Below are positions 9,729 to 19,394 of a stretch of 64,000 nt of DNA, one piece after another. The stretch's first letter is position 1, and each line of letters begins with the position of its first letter. The stretch lies in the NCBI GenBank assembly GCA_041397305.1, contig JAWKWX010000007.1:62001-126000 (forward strand), read 5' to 3'. Made by a program: the position numbers and the translations under genes. The notes under the pieces were generated by a model. That model saw nothing but the letters and a program-made list of their open reading frames with translations. It had not been told where the DNA came from and did no database searches. Source of the DNA: TMP-24 sp041397305. GTDB taxonomy: Bacteria > Pseudomonadota > Alphaproteobacteria > Rhodobacterales > Rhodobacteraceae.

Positions 9729-11066
9729 TCACGGCTGTCCGCCAGACTGAAGCATCAGGATCAGGCGCTGTTTCAGTGCCTCGGCCTCGGCCTGCCTGGC
9801 CGGGGTGGAACCGCCCGCAGGCGCGCGTTTCTTCTTCTTGACCGGAGCGGGTGCTGCCGCGCCCGCCCCCGTTCCTGCAAGCCAGATCTCGACGAACCCG
9901 GGCGGGGGCGGATCGGCGCGGCTGGTGAAATCGCGCGCCTCGATCTGCAGCACCTGCGCCAGGTCGGCAGCTGCCTCTGCATCTTCGGCGCGATAGTAGC
10001 GCAGGTGCGATGCGCTGACCTTGAAGCCGACCGTATCGTGATCGGCGACCGCGACACCCGCTGCCGAAAGGGTGGCGAGGACGGTTTCGGCTGGTGCCGG
10101 ATCAGCATCGGCACTGTGAAGATGGATCGCCAGTCCGACGAAACGCGCGGCCTGCTGCGTCGGCTGCGGCGCTGGTTGAGGCGGCGGCGCGGCAAGATTC
10201 TCGTCAGGGGCGGGATCGGCATCGGGTGTCGCCAGGGGTCCTGGTACCGGACCTGCGGTCGCCTGCAGAGCGGTGGGCAGGGCGAGCGCCCCCTCCGGCC
10301 CGCTGGCGCTGCCGAGTGCAGGTGGCGACATAAGCGCGGCGGGGATGAATGGACGGGCGGCATCCGCCGCGGGCGCGCGCGCCTCCCGGCCGCTCGGGGA
10401 CACAAGCAATGCGGCGGGGGCGACGCGGCCGTCGGCATCCTGCGCTGGCAGTTGCAAGGCATGATCCGCACCAAGGAGACGGACACTGCCGAGACCCGGC
10501 CCTGTCGCATTCGCCGGGTCGGGCTCTGGCGCTGCCACAGCGGCAGTCGCCTGCGCGCTGGCCCGGGACAGGTCGCCGGAAGCAGCCTGATTGGCGACCG
10601 GCATCAGGGACGGCAGTGGCAGTCGCGAGATCACGACCCCCGCCGTCACGCCAAGCGCAAAGCCGAGGGCGATCCTGAGGCCGATCCGGCGTGGCCGGGC
10701 CTGCGACGGCGCGAGGCCAGCCGTCGGCGCCTGAGCGGGGGCGTCCGGCGCTGCGCCGTCCGTTCTGAGGAAGAGCGGCACCGCAGCGGCAGGCCGAGGC
10801 TTCGCCCCCTGGCGCCGCTTCGCAGCCACAGGCTTTTCGGGCGGAGAGTTGCCGAGGATGCGATCTTGCCGGTCCCAGGGTTTGGAAAGCTCGGCGCCAT
10901 GGTCCGGCCGGTCTGTGTCGGGCGAGGCTTGCCGCAGGACGCGCTCCCGCTCCAGCCGGGCCCGTTCCATCCGCTGCTGGAAGGTTTCGCTGCGCAGAAG
11001 GACCTCCGCCGTCGCGGCGGACTCATCACGCTCACGGGAAGCGGCAGTTGCCGCGCCCTTGTCCAT
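9729..11066 (-). CDS. Membrane-anchored protein with LytR_C-like C-terminal domain
   Basis: 445 residues. There is a charged N-terminal cytoplasmic part with a coiled segment (QQRMERARLERERVL), then one membrane helix near residue 135 (IGLRIALGFALGVTAGVVIS). A long Ala/Pro-rich linker follows, and then a globular C-terminal domain containing ATLSAAGVAVADHDTVGFKVSASHLRYYRAEDAEAAADLAQVL. That last stretch resembles the LytR_C (cell envelope) domain, which would lie in the periplasm. The ATG at 11066 follows a GGGGGG run. It is the first gene of the five-gene glycosyltransferase operon. The domain assignment is by eye and moderate. Confidence 0.65.
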   Translation of the reverse strand: MDKGAATAASRERDESAATAEVLLRSETFQQRMERARLERERVLRQASPDTDRPDHGAELSKPWDRQDRILGNSPPEKPVAAKRRQGAKPRPAAAVPLFLRTDGAAPDAPAQAPTAGLAPSQARPRRIGLRIALGFALGVTAGVVISRLPLPSLMPVANQAASGDLSRASAQATAAVAAPEPDPANATGPGLGSVRLLGADHALQLPAQDADGRVAPAALLVSPSGREARAPAADAARPFIPAALMSPPALGSASGPEGALALPTALQATAGPVPGPLATPDADPAPDENLAAPPPQPAPQPTQQAARFVGLAIHLHSADADPAPAETVLATLSAAGVAVADHDTVGFKVSASHLRYYRAEDAEAAADLAQVLQIEARDFTSRADPPPPGFVEIWLAGTGAGAAAPAPVKKKKRAPAGGSTPARQAEAEALKQRLILMLQSGGQP

Positions 11067-11146
11067 CCCAGCCCCCCTTTGTCCTGTGACCGCCCCGGAT
11101 CGGTGGATCCGCCGCGTGGCGTGGCTGGCAGTTTCCGCGCCTTGCA

Positions 11147-11243
11147 CAATGACAGCCGGAATCTACCATTGACCGGCGGCTTTTTAAACAATGCAGTCTG
11201 GCAATGGTCAACGCTGGACAATGCGCCCGTCAATGGCGCATTG
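11147..11243. repeat. Cluster of seven CAATG/CATTG words upstream of the glycosyltransferase operon
   Basis: CAATG occurs at 11147, 11189, 11202, 11219 and 11231, and its complement CATTG at 11167 and 11239, all within 97 bases of an otherwise GC-rich gap. Several extend to GTCAATGG or GGTCAA. It lies 81 bases upstream of the start at 11066, so it may be an operator array. The rest of the 11067-11281 gap shows nothing else recognisable. Confidence 0.4.
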
Positions 11244-11281
11244 GTGTTTTTCTGTGGATAATGACCCGATATTCTCGGCCC

Positions 11282-13291
11282 TCAGTTCTCGCGATGGCCG
11301 TAGAGGATCGGCATCAGCCCGACCGTGGCTGCGAATCTATCCCAGTTCTTGCGGGATTTCGAGGTCCAGCCGGTTTCGGCGATGGCCGACAGGCGGGGGA
11401 AGACCAGCCGGTCGAAAAGTGCGCGGTCGGTCATGGATTCCGACCAGATGCAGGCCTGGACCCCCATGAACCTGGCGCGCTGCGCATCCGTCCAGTTCGC
11501 GACAGGGTCAAATTCATAGGTCTCGCGCGGCGATGACCAGCCGGCCCAGCCCGCGCCCGGTTCGACCCAGTCCGACGATTGCGACATGTCGAGGTAGTAG
11601 GACTGGCCCGGGCTGACGACGATGGAATAGCCCTTCGCCGCTAGAGTCGCCGATACCGCCGTGTCGCGCCAGCCGACAAGGTAGGAGGCGCCCTTGTCGA
11701 TCACGTCGCCATGGGCGGCCTCTTCCCAACCGCCCGTCACGCAGCCGCGCTCGGCCAGCATCTTCTGGACCCGGGCGAGGAAATCGGCCTGCAAAAGCGC
11801 GGTCGCCGAACCTTCGATCGCGTCGGCGCCGCCGTGATTGCCTTCGCTGTCCTTCAGCCGTGCATGCGCCTCTGCCAGGTGCGCCCCGCCAAGTTCCGCA
11901 ATGCGCCGGAGTGCCAGCGGCGATCCCGACCAGGCGGCCAGCGGCACTTCATCGGCGCCGACATGGATGATGCGGGCGGGGAAGAGGGCCGCAAGCTCGT
12001 CGAAGATCGTGCCGAGAACTTCGTAGCTGCGGGGCACGGCGGGGTTCAGGCAATTGTTCGGAAAGCCCTGGACCGAGGCGTAGGTGCCGCTTTCGTCCGG
12101 GTCGCGCAGATCGGGGCGCGCGGCGAGAAGTGCGAAGGAATGGCCGGGGATGTCGATTTCGGGCAGGGTGGTGATGCCATAGCTCGCGGCGGTTCCGACG
12201 ATGCGGCGCACCGTTTCCTGGCTGTAATAGCCGCCTGCGCATTCCGCCCCGGTGCCAAGGAGGGACGGGATGGGCAGCCCCTCGCCGCGCCAGGCGCCGA
12301 TCCCGGTCAGCTCCGGCAGGGCCGCGATCTCGATCCGCCAGGCCTCGTCATCGGTCAGATGCCAGTGAAAGCGGTTGAGCTTGTTCCAGGCCATGATCGC
12401 CAGGAATTGCTCGATCTCGTCGGAGGTGTAGAACTGGCGCGCGCAATCGAGGTGGCAGCCCCGCCAGCCCATCACCGGGCCATCGGCGATGATGCCGGTT
12501 TCGGGAAAGGCGAAGGTATTGGGATGGTCGCGCGCCCCGCGCAGGGCCTGGGCGAGCGTGATGAAGGCATAGAGGAAGCCCGCATGGGACGCTGCGGCGA
12601 CGGAAATCCGGCCGGGCGTGATGTCGATCCGGTAGGTTTCGGGGGCGAGCGCGGTATCTTCCTCGGCATGAAGGGGCAGGCCGCCCTCGGCAGCGGTCCG
12701 GCACAGGGCTTCGGTCGGGAAGAGCGCTCTGCAGAGCCGCGCGAAGGACGTGGCGGCGGCTTCGGCCTGCGCCCCCCCGGCGATGATGGCGAAACCGGTC
12801 GGCGCAGCGCGGCTGCCAGCGACCGCGACCCGCTCTGGCCAGGGGATCACCGACAGCGTCTCGGGTGCGCTGGCCGGGACCGGGCAGGGCGCCGCGCCGC
12901 GCTTCAGCGGGCGGTTGTCGCCGATCTTGTGGGTGGGGCGCACCTCGACCGGCGCGGTCCGTCCGTCCGAAAGCTTGAGATAGACGGTCGTCGCCCCGTC
13001 GCTCCAATGCCGGAGCGGATAGGAAAGATGGCGGGCGACCATCGTCCAGGATGTTCCGGGGGCGAGGGGCGTGTCGTCATCGGGCGCAAGTTCGGTATGG
13101 TTCGACAGGCGGCGGATCAGCCGCGCGCCCTCGACCCGGTCCGTGGCGGTCAGACGGCCGGGGCCGGTAAGCACCAGGCTGAAGCCAGCGAGCGGTTCCC
13201 GCCCGCGGTTCGTCAGGCGCAGACGATATTCCGGCGGGCGCCCGCCTTCTGCCGGTGTCCAGTGGGTCTCAAGCAGGAAGGGGCGGCGCAT
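11282..13291 (-). CDS. Beta-N-acetylhexosaminidase, glycoside hydrolase family 20
   Basis: 669 residues. It removes terminal beta-linked N-acetylglucosamine or N-acetylgalactosamine by substrate-assisted catalysis. Residues ~1-110 form an accessory domain (LRLTNRGREPLAGFSLVLTG), then the GH20b-type domain, then the TIM barrel with GWRGCHLDCARQFYT, AWNKLNRFHWHLTDDEAWRIE and the catalytic Asp-Glu pair in HVGADE (D447-E448). There is no signal peptide, so it should act in the cytoplasm on imported oligosaccharides. It is the last gene of the sugar ABC transporter operon, 9 bases after the ATPase gene, which fits import followed by hydrolysis. Confidence 0.92.
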   Translation of the reverse strand: MRRPFLLETHWTPAEGGRPPEYRLRLTNRGREPLAGFSLVLTGPGRLTATDRVEGARLIRRLSNHTELAPDDDTPLAPGTSWTMVARHLSYPLRHWSDGATTVYLKLSDGRTAPVEVRPTHKIGDNRPLKRGAAPCPVPASAPETLSVIPWPERVAVAGSRAAPTGFAIIAGGAQAEAAATSFARLCRALFPTEALCRTAAEGGLPLHAEEDTALAPETYRIDITPGRISVAAASHAGFLYAFITLAQALRGARDHPNTFAFPETGIIADGPVMGWRGCHLDCARQFYTSDEIEQFLAIMAWNKLNRFHWHLTDDEAWRIEIAALPELTGIGAWRGEGLPIPSLLGTGAECAGGYYSQETVRRIVGTAASYGITTLPEIDIPGHSFALLAARPDLRDPDESGTYASVQGFPNNCLNPAVPRSYEVLGTIFDELAALFPARIIHVGADEVPLAAWSGSPLALRRIAELGGAHLAEAHARLKDSEGNHGGADAIEGSATALLQADFLARVQKMLAERGCVTGGWEEAAHGDVIDKGASYLVGWRDTAVSATLAAKGYSIVVSPGQSYYLDMSQSSDWVEPGAGWAGWSSPRETYEFDPVANWTDAQRARFMGVQACIWSESMTDRALFDRLVFPRLSAIAETGWTSKSRKNWDRFAATVGLMPILYGHREN

Positions 13292-13300
13292 GGCGGGCTT

Positions 13301-14371
<1,071 letters not shown>

Positions 14372-14410
14372 GCCTCTTCGGTCCTTCGCGTAGGGCGGAT
14401 CGTCGGGTGA

Positions 14411-14442
14411 CGGGCGCCCCGGACCAAATTCCGGGGCGCCCG
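14411..14442 (-). terminator. Intercistronic hairpin after the binding-protein gene (attenuator or mRNA stabiliser)
   Basis: A perfect 12-bp stem, CGGGCGCCCCGG and its complement, encloses an 8-base loop. It lies between the solute-binding protein stop and the ATPase start, with no T run. Such hairpins inside transport operons usually protect the upstream message or partly stop transcription, giving excess binding protein. Confidence 0.7.
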
Positions 14443-14464
14443 CCGTTTTCGCCAGTGGTGGTGG

Positions 14465-15682
14465 CTACTTGAATTCCTCGAGCGCGGCCGCCGCCTGCTC
14501 GAGCGCCGCGGCGGGTTCCGCCGCGCCGGTCACGACCGATTGGACCATGGTGATCATCGTGTCCTGCAGGCCCTTGTAGTCGAGGAACAGCGGTTCCGGC
14601 CCGCCGTAGGAGATCCCGTCGATGAAGGGTTTCCAGTTCGGATCATCGGCCACGAGCTTGTCGACCGCCGGACCCGGGCGCAGCGGCGTGAGGCCTTCGG
14701 CGGCCTCGTAGACCGGCTGGTTTTCCGGGCTGGCGAGGAATTTGGCGAAGTCGATCGCCTTTTCCTCGACGCCCGTCCCCTTGAAGACCGCGAGGCTGTC
14801 GGTGATCAGGAGCGTACCCGGCCCCTTGGCGTGCGGACCGAGCGGCAGGGGCGCCACGCCCCATTTGAATGGCGCGTCCTTCAGCAGGCCCTTGGCGCCG
14901 ACCGAGGCATGGATCATGCCGAGCTTGCCATCGAGGAAGATGGCGCGGACCTCGTTCTGCTCGTAGGCGGTCGGGCCTTCCTCGGCATAGGCGGTTATGT
15001 CGCGCAGCGCGGTCAGCGCCTCAAGGTTTTCCGGGCTGTTGAAGGTGATGTTGCCGTCGGCGTCGATGACGGTTCCGTTATTGGTGTAAACCCAGTGCAG
15101 GAACTGGTGCATCGTATTGTCGAAGGTCTTGGCCACGACGCCGAAGCCCGCGGTGCCGGTCGTTTCCTTGATCGCCTTGGCGGCAGAGATTTCCTCGGCC
15201 CATGTTGCCGGGGGTTTTTCGGGGTCAAGCCCCGCCGCGGCGAAGAGATCCTTGTTCCAGTACAGCGACTTCGTCGAGAAGGCGACAGGCACGCCCCATT
15301 GCTGGCCGTCGGTGGTCACGGTCGAGACGACGAAGGGGAAATAGGTCGCCTGTTCGTCCGCGCTCATCGGGATCGGCACGATCAGGTCGTTCTGGGCAAG
15401 CTGCTTCAGGACACGCGAGCCCATGTAGGCGAGCCCCACGGGCGTTCCCGCGGCGGCAAGGGTCGTGGCCTTTTCCTGGCACTGGTCCCAGCCCACCGCC
15501 TCGACCTGGATCTTGTAGCCGGGGTTCGCCTCTTCCCATTTCGGGAAAAGCGCCTCGTGCACGGCCGACACGGTGTCGCCGCAGGAGATGAAGGTGATTA
15601 TCTGGTCCTCGGCCGAGGCGAGGCCCGGCACGGCCAGCACGGCAAGCGCCGTGCCAGTCTTCAGAATGGTCGTCAGTTTCAT
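14465..15682 (-). CDS. Extracellular sugar-binding protein of ABC transporter (family 1)
   Basis: 405 residues with a signal peptide (LKTGTALAVLAVPGLASA, cleavage before EDQ). The mature protein binds the substrate in the periplasm and delivers it to the permeases. Family features include ALFPKWEEANPGYKIQVEAVGWDQC near the N terminus, YWNKDLFAAAGLDPEKPPATW in the middle, and the late segment DSLAVFKGTGVEEKAIDFAKFLASPENQ. The substrate cannot be read from sequence; the GH20 enzyme in the operon points to an amino-sugar glycan. It lies 46 bases after the permease gene. Confidence 0.93.
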   Translation of the reverse strand: MKLTTILKTGTALAVLAVPGLASAEDQIITFISCGDTVSAVHEALFPKWEEANPGYKIQVEAVGWDQCQEKATTLAAAGTPVGLAYMGSRVLKQLAQNDLIVPIPMSADEQATYFPFVVSTVTTDGQQWGVPVAFSTKSLYWNKDLFAAAGLDPEKPPATWAEEISAAKAIKETTGTAGFGVVAKTFDNTMHQFLHWVYTNNGTVIDADGNITFNSPENLEALTALRDITAYAEEGPTAYEQNEVRAIFLDGKLGMIHASVGAKGLLKDAPFKWGVAPLPLGPHAKGPGTLLITDSLAVFKGTGVEEKAIDFAKFLASPENQPVYEAAEGLTPLRPGPAVDKLVADDPNWKPFIDGISYGGPEPLFLDYKGLQDTMITMVQSVVTGAAEPAAALEQAAAALEEFK

Positions 15683-15728
15683 TCATTCCTCCTGTTGATG
15701 CCCCGCTTCCAGGGGCGTTCTTCTTTCA

Positions 15729-16601
15729 TCATTCCTTCACGGCGCCGGCGGTGAGACCGGCGACGAGATAGCGCTGCAGCATGAGGATCACGACGAGCGC
15801 GGGCGCGATGCCCACGAAACTCGCCGCCATCAGCTCGTTCCACGACACTTCCTGCCGCCCGAAGAAGGCGAAGAGGCCGACAGGAAGCGGCATGTATTCG
15901 GTCTTGGAATTGAACGTCACCGCATAGACGAACTGCTGGGCATAGGCCCCGAGGAAAGTCGCGATGGCGGTCACGATGATACCGGGTGTGGCCAGCGGCA
16001 GGATTACCCGGCGGAAGATGTAGAAGCGCGAGGCGCCGTCGGCCCAGGCGGCCTCCTCCAGTTCGCGCGGGATGCGCAGCATGTAGGCGCGCAGAAGCCA
16101 GATCGCCGTCGGGATCAGGAAGGCCGCGCCGGGCACGATCATGGCGAAATAGGTGTTGAGAAGTCCAAGCCCCCGCATCAGCCGGAACAGCGGGATCAGA
16201 AGCACCGCGCCCGAGACCATGTTCACGGTCAGAAACCCGCCGAGCACCGCACTTTGGCCCGGGAAGCGAAAGCGCGAGAGCGCATAGGCGGCAGGCACCA
16301 CAAGCACGATCACCAGCGCCGTCACCACGCCCGCGACGAAGAGGCTGTTCACCACATAGCGCCCGAAGGCGGGAACCGAGACCCACATGGTCCGGTAAGC
16401 CTCGAACGATGGGTTTTCCGGCCAGAAGCGGTAGGGCGAGGAGAAGAGAAGCGACAAGGGCTTCAGCGAGACGTTGAACCCTTCGATGAAGGGGGCAAGG
16501 CAGAAGAACAAAAGGCAGAAGATCCCCGCATAAATGCCCGCAAGCTCGTACCAGCGGTAACGGTCGATCATCGGGCGGGGTGTCCGCTGGCTCTTGCGCA
16601 T
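15729..16601 (-). CDS. Sugar ABC transporter permease (MalG type)
   Basis: 290 residues with about six membrane helices. The family loop that contacts the ATPase is clear: EEAAWADGASRFYIFRRVILPLATPGIIVTA. The start MRKSQRTPRP at 16601 shares one base with the stop of the upstream permease (TGATG), so the two are coupled. The open frame runs further upstream inside the other permease gene, but that extension is a shadow. Confidence 0.94.
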   Translation of the reverse strand: MRKSQRTPRPMIDRYRWYELAGIYAGIFCLLFFCLAPFIEGFNVSLKPLSLLFSSPYRFWPENPSFEAYRTMWVSVPAFGRYVVNSLFVAGVVTALVIVLVVPAAYALSRFRFPGQSAVLGGFLTVNMVSGAVLLIPLFRLMRGLGLLNTYFAMIVPGAAFLIPTAIWLLRAYMLRIPRELEEAAWADGASRFYIFRRVILPLATPGIIVTAIATFLGAYAQQFVYAVTFNSKTEYMPLPVGLFAFFGRQEVSWNELMAASFVGIAPALVVILMLQRYLVAGLTAGAVKE

Positions 16602-17488
16602 CAGCGGGCCTCCGTCGGGTTGAGGCGGCTGATGAGCCGGTAGTAGAGCAGGCAGAAGACCGACAGGAACAGGCAGATCATCACGGCCCGCGCCGACCCT
16701 TCGCCGTACTTGTACGATCCGATCCCGGACTTGTAGGTGTCGATGATCATCGTCGTCGTCTGGCCGGAAGGCCCGCCGCGCGTGAGGATCCAGATGATGT
16801 CGAACGAATTGAAGGTGAAGATCAGCGACAGCATCGACATGGTCAGCAGCGACGGCACGATCATCGGCAGCGTGATGCGCCGGAACCGGTAGAAGCGGCC
16901 CGCGCCATCGGTCCAGGCGGCCTCGTACAGATCTTTGGGGATCGTCTGGATCGTGGCGAGCATGTAGAGCGTGACGAAGGGCACGCCGATCCAGACATCG
17001 GTGACAATCGTGGCCCAGAAGGCGGTCTTGCCATAGCCGAGGAAGGCAATCGGCCCGTCCGACAGGCCGAAATTCTGCAAGAGGCCGGAAATCATGCCGA
17101 ACTGGCCGTTGTACATCCAGCCCCACATGAAGATGCCGATCGCCATCGGGATGATCCAGGGCGGCATGATCAGGATGCGGAAAAGCGTCTGTCCGGGAAC
17201 GGCGGCATTCAGAAGGACGGCGCCCAGAACGCCAACCGTCATCTTCAGGCCGACCGAACAAAAGGTCCAGATGAAGGTCCTGAGGATCACATCGTCGAAA
17301 TTGGCGTTGAAGATCTTCTGGTAATTCTTCCAGCCGACCCAGTTGGTTTCAGGCTTCAGCGCCGCGTCGGTGAACGACAGGATCACAGTGTCGACCAGCG
17401 GATAGGCGACGATGAAAAGCACATAGATGAGTGCTGGCGCGAGCAGGAGATAGGCAAAGGCCCGGGCGGAAGGGGAATGGTTCATCAT
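16601..17488 (-). CDS. Sugar ABC transporter permease (MalF type)
   Basis: 295 residues with six membrane helices beginning AFAYLLLAPALIYVLFIVAYPL. The EAA loop reads LYEAAWTDGAGRFYRFRRITLPMIVPSL, and the late segment SFDIIWILTRGGPSGQTTTM is typical of the first permease of these importers. It forms the membrane channel together with the permease coded next. Its ATG overlaps the stop of the Gfo/Idh gene by 4 bases; a second ATG follows directly at codon 2. Confidence 0.95.
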   Translation of the reverse strand: MMNHSPSARAFAYLLLAPALIYVLFIVAYPLVDTVILSFTDAALKPETNWVGWKNYQKIFNANFDDVILRTFIWTFCSVGLKMTVGVLGAVLLNAAVPGQTLFRILIMPPWIIPMAIGIFMWGWMYNGQFGMISGLLQNFGLSDGPIAFLGYGKTAFWATIVTDVWIGVPFVTLYMLATIQTIPKDLYEAAWTDGAGRFYRFRRITLPMIVPSLLTMSMLSLIFTFNSFDIIWILTRGGPSGQTTTMIIDTYKSGIGSYKYGEGSARAVMICLFLSVFCLLYYRLISRLNPTEAR

Positions 17489-18651
17489 GCCACCTCGCGG
17501 GAGCGTCGGCCAAGCGCCGCGTCGAACTCGGCCCAGAGCGGCGCCATGTCGACGACACGCCGCGTGCGCCGCGCCTCGTCGATCGCCATGGCCAGAAGGC
17601 CGGCCTCCAGCGCGTCGATGACCGAGACGGGCAGGGCGGCGCCGGTCGCCATATGGGCACCGATATCTTCGGCCATCTGTTCATCCGCGCCGTAATGGAC
17701 GGAAAGGTTCGAGGTCTCATACCGTTTGTCGGTCAGCTTCTCGCCCGTCCGCGCCCGGTGCAGGCGGAAGAAGTTTCGGACGAAATCGCCCTCGGCCATG
17801 CCGTCGACGCCGATCACGCAGAAGCGGCGGAAATCGTCGGGCACGTTGAGATTGGTGTGGAAGGTCATCGCCGCGCCGGACGCATATTCGATGATCGCGG
17901 TCTGGAAGTCGATGATATCTCCGTCACCGTCGAACACCCGGTCGCTGCCCATCCAGCCAGAGGGCTTGCGGTGATAGACCTCGAGGTCATTGGCGCCAAG
18001 GTCCCGGGGGTCGTTTTTCGGAATGAAGGTCCGCCGCCCGCCGAAGGAGGCGACGCGCGCCGGGCGGCAACCCATCACGCCATTGTAGAGATCGAGGTCG
18101 TGGCAGCATTTCTCCAGGAGGAACGAGCCAGACCAATGTTCGTGCCGCCGCCAGTCGCGCATGAAGAAGGCGCCGTGGTAGGGCGGGATATGCTCGGAAG
18201 CCTCGATCGACACTACCTCGCCGAGATGCCCGGCGGCCTGCGCCCGCCGCAGGTCGCGGTAAAGCGGCGCATAGCGCAGGACCAGGCCGACCATGACCTG
18301 GTCCTCTGGATGCGCTGCCAGAAGCCGCGCCAGCGCCATCGTCTCCTCGATGGTCGATACGACGGGCTTTTCCGTGAAGATCTTCATCCCGCGAGCGAGG
18401 CCGGTGCGCAGATGGTCCAGGTGCAGGTGATTGGGCGAGCCGACCATCAGAAGGTCGAGATCCTCGCTCGCCAGCATCTCGTCGAGCGTGGCGTAGGCGC
18501 GACCGGCACCGATGCCATGGCTTTGCATATAGGGCAGGCCGGCCGGTTCGGGGTCGACATGGGCGGTGACGGTGAAGCCGGGCACTCGCTCGGAAAAGAC
18601 CCGGGCGAGATAGCCCAGCCGGAAGCCAAGCCCGATGATGCCTGCCTTCAT
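17485..18651 (-). CDS. Gfo/Idh/MocA family NAD(P)-dependent oxidoreductase
   Basis: 388 residues. The Rossmann fold begins KAGIIGLGFRLGYLAR, and the family motif appears as IFTEKPVV near residue 93. The C-terminal alpha/beta domain carries GSFLLEKCCHDLDLYNGVMG, with the lysine, aspartate and histidine region usual for catalysis. Enzymes of this family oxidise sugars or inositols at a ring carbon. It is the first gene of the transporter operon, so it probably acts on the imported sugar or a derivative. The promoter gap upstream holds a perfect inverted repeat. Confidence 0.92.
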   Translation of the reverse strand: MKAGIIGLGFRLGYLARVFSERVPGFTVTAHVDPEPAGLPYMQSHGIGAGRAYATLDEMLASEDLDLLMVGSPNHLHLDHLRTGLARGMKIFTEKPVVSTIEETMALARLLAAHPEDQVMVGLVLRYAPLYRDLRRAQAAGHLGEVVSIEASEHIPPYHGAFFMRDWRRHEHWSGSFLLEKCCHDLDLYNGVMGCRPARVASFGGRRTFIPKNDPRDLGANDLEVYHRKPSGWMGSDRVFDGDGDIIDFQTAIIEYASGAAMTFHTNLNVPDDFRRFCVIGVDGMAEGDFVRNFFRLHRARTGEKLTDKRYETSNLSVHYGADEQMAEDIGAHMATGAALPVSVIDALEAGLLAMAIDEARRTRRVVDMAPLWAEFDAALGRRSREVA

Positions 18652-18687
18652 CTCTCGCTGGTCCCTCGTTGCCTGGCCATCCGTGTA

Positions 18688-18702
18688 TGTAAACTATTTA
18701 CA
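18688..18702. promoter_or_regulatory. Candidate operator: perfect inverted repeat upstream of the Gfo/Idh-transporter operon
   Basis: TGTAAACTATTTACA is a perfect 6+3+6 inverted repeat, 37 bases upstream of the Gfo/Idh start, in an AT-rich patch. The half-site TGTAAAT recurs in the other promoter gaps of this island. The likely binder is the RpiR protein coded nearby (inference). Confidence 0.6.
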
Positions 18703-18871
18703 AATTAGGGAGACGCGATCCAAGCTGTCAAGCTTAATTTGCGCGCACAAGCTGCCTTCGAGGGCGAATATCCGAGCGGATTTCTTCGTTTCTGCGCAAA
18801 TGTTCGGCGGATTTGCCAAGGCAGGCTCCGGTTTTGCGCGGGCCGCTTGCAGCGTGTGCTGATATAGTTGG

Positions 18872-18880
18872 AAATTTACA
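18872..18880 (-). promoter_or_regulatory. Candidate operator half-site (TGTAAATTT)
   Basis: TGTAAATTT on the minus strand, in the gap after the NTF2-like gene and upstream of the transporter operon. It is identical to the word at 22183-22191. Confidence 0.35.
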
Positions 18881-18913
18881 TATCTGGCGCGATCATCCCG
18901 CGCCGGACTGCCC

Positions 18914-19381
18914 TCAGCGATGCGCCATGTAGCCGGTGAAACCCGCGATCCGCCACCGTCCGCCGGTGCGGCGGCACTGGTAAAGCGTCTGCCAGTTCAG
19001 CCTTTCCTCCCGGCCGGAGGCGAGCCGGATCGTGCCATCGAACTTCTTGTGCGCGATCGCCATGTCGCCTTGGATATCGATTCGCGAGAGGTTCGTCGCG
19101 CGATGGATCGCCGCGGCCGGATCCTCGGCAAAGGCGGTCGCCGCGGTCTCTGCCGCCTGCCGAAGCCATTCGTCGCGGTAAGCGGCAAGCGTCGGGAACG
19201 CCAGAGTCCAGTCGTCGGGGTCGCGGGAGCCGTGAGCATGCAGGCCGCAGAAACCTTCGGCGATGAAATCGCCCGCGACCATCTGCCAGTCGGCGGCGAT
19301 GAAAGCCGCGATGTCGCGCGGCACCAGCATTTCCCAGATCTGGGTACGGTCGGGATCGGTGGGGAACGGGTTTGTGTTCAT
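18914..19381 (-). CDS. NTF2/SnoaL-like fold protein, uncharacterised
   Basis: 155 residues, no signal peptide. The pattern of an N-terminal helix pair (IAAFIAADWQMVAGDFIAEGF) followed by beta strands (RIDIQGDMAIAHKKFDGTIRL, NWQTLYQCRRTGGRWRIAGFTGYM) fits the NTF2-like cone fold, in which members bind or isomerise small molecules. It is the last gene of the SDR-RpiR-aldolase operon, 13 bases after the aldolase-like gene. The family call is by eye. Confidence 0.65.
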   Translation of the reverse strand: MNTNPFPTDPDRTQIWEMLVPRDIAAFIAADWQMVAGDFIAEGFCGLHAHGSRDPDDWTLAFPTLAAYRDEWLRQAAETAATAFAEDPAAAIHRATNLSRIDIQGDMAIAHKKFDGTIRLASGREERLNWQTLYQCRRTGGRWRIAGFTGYMAHR

Positions 19382-19394
19382 CTTCTCTTCTCGA

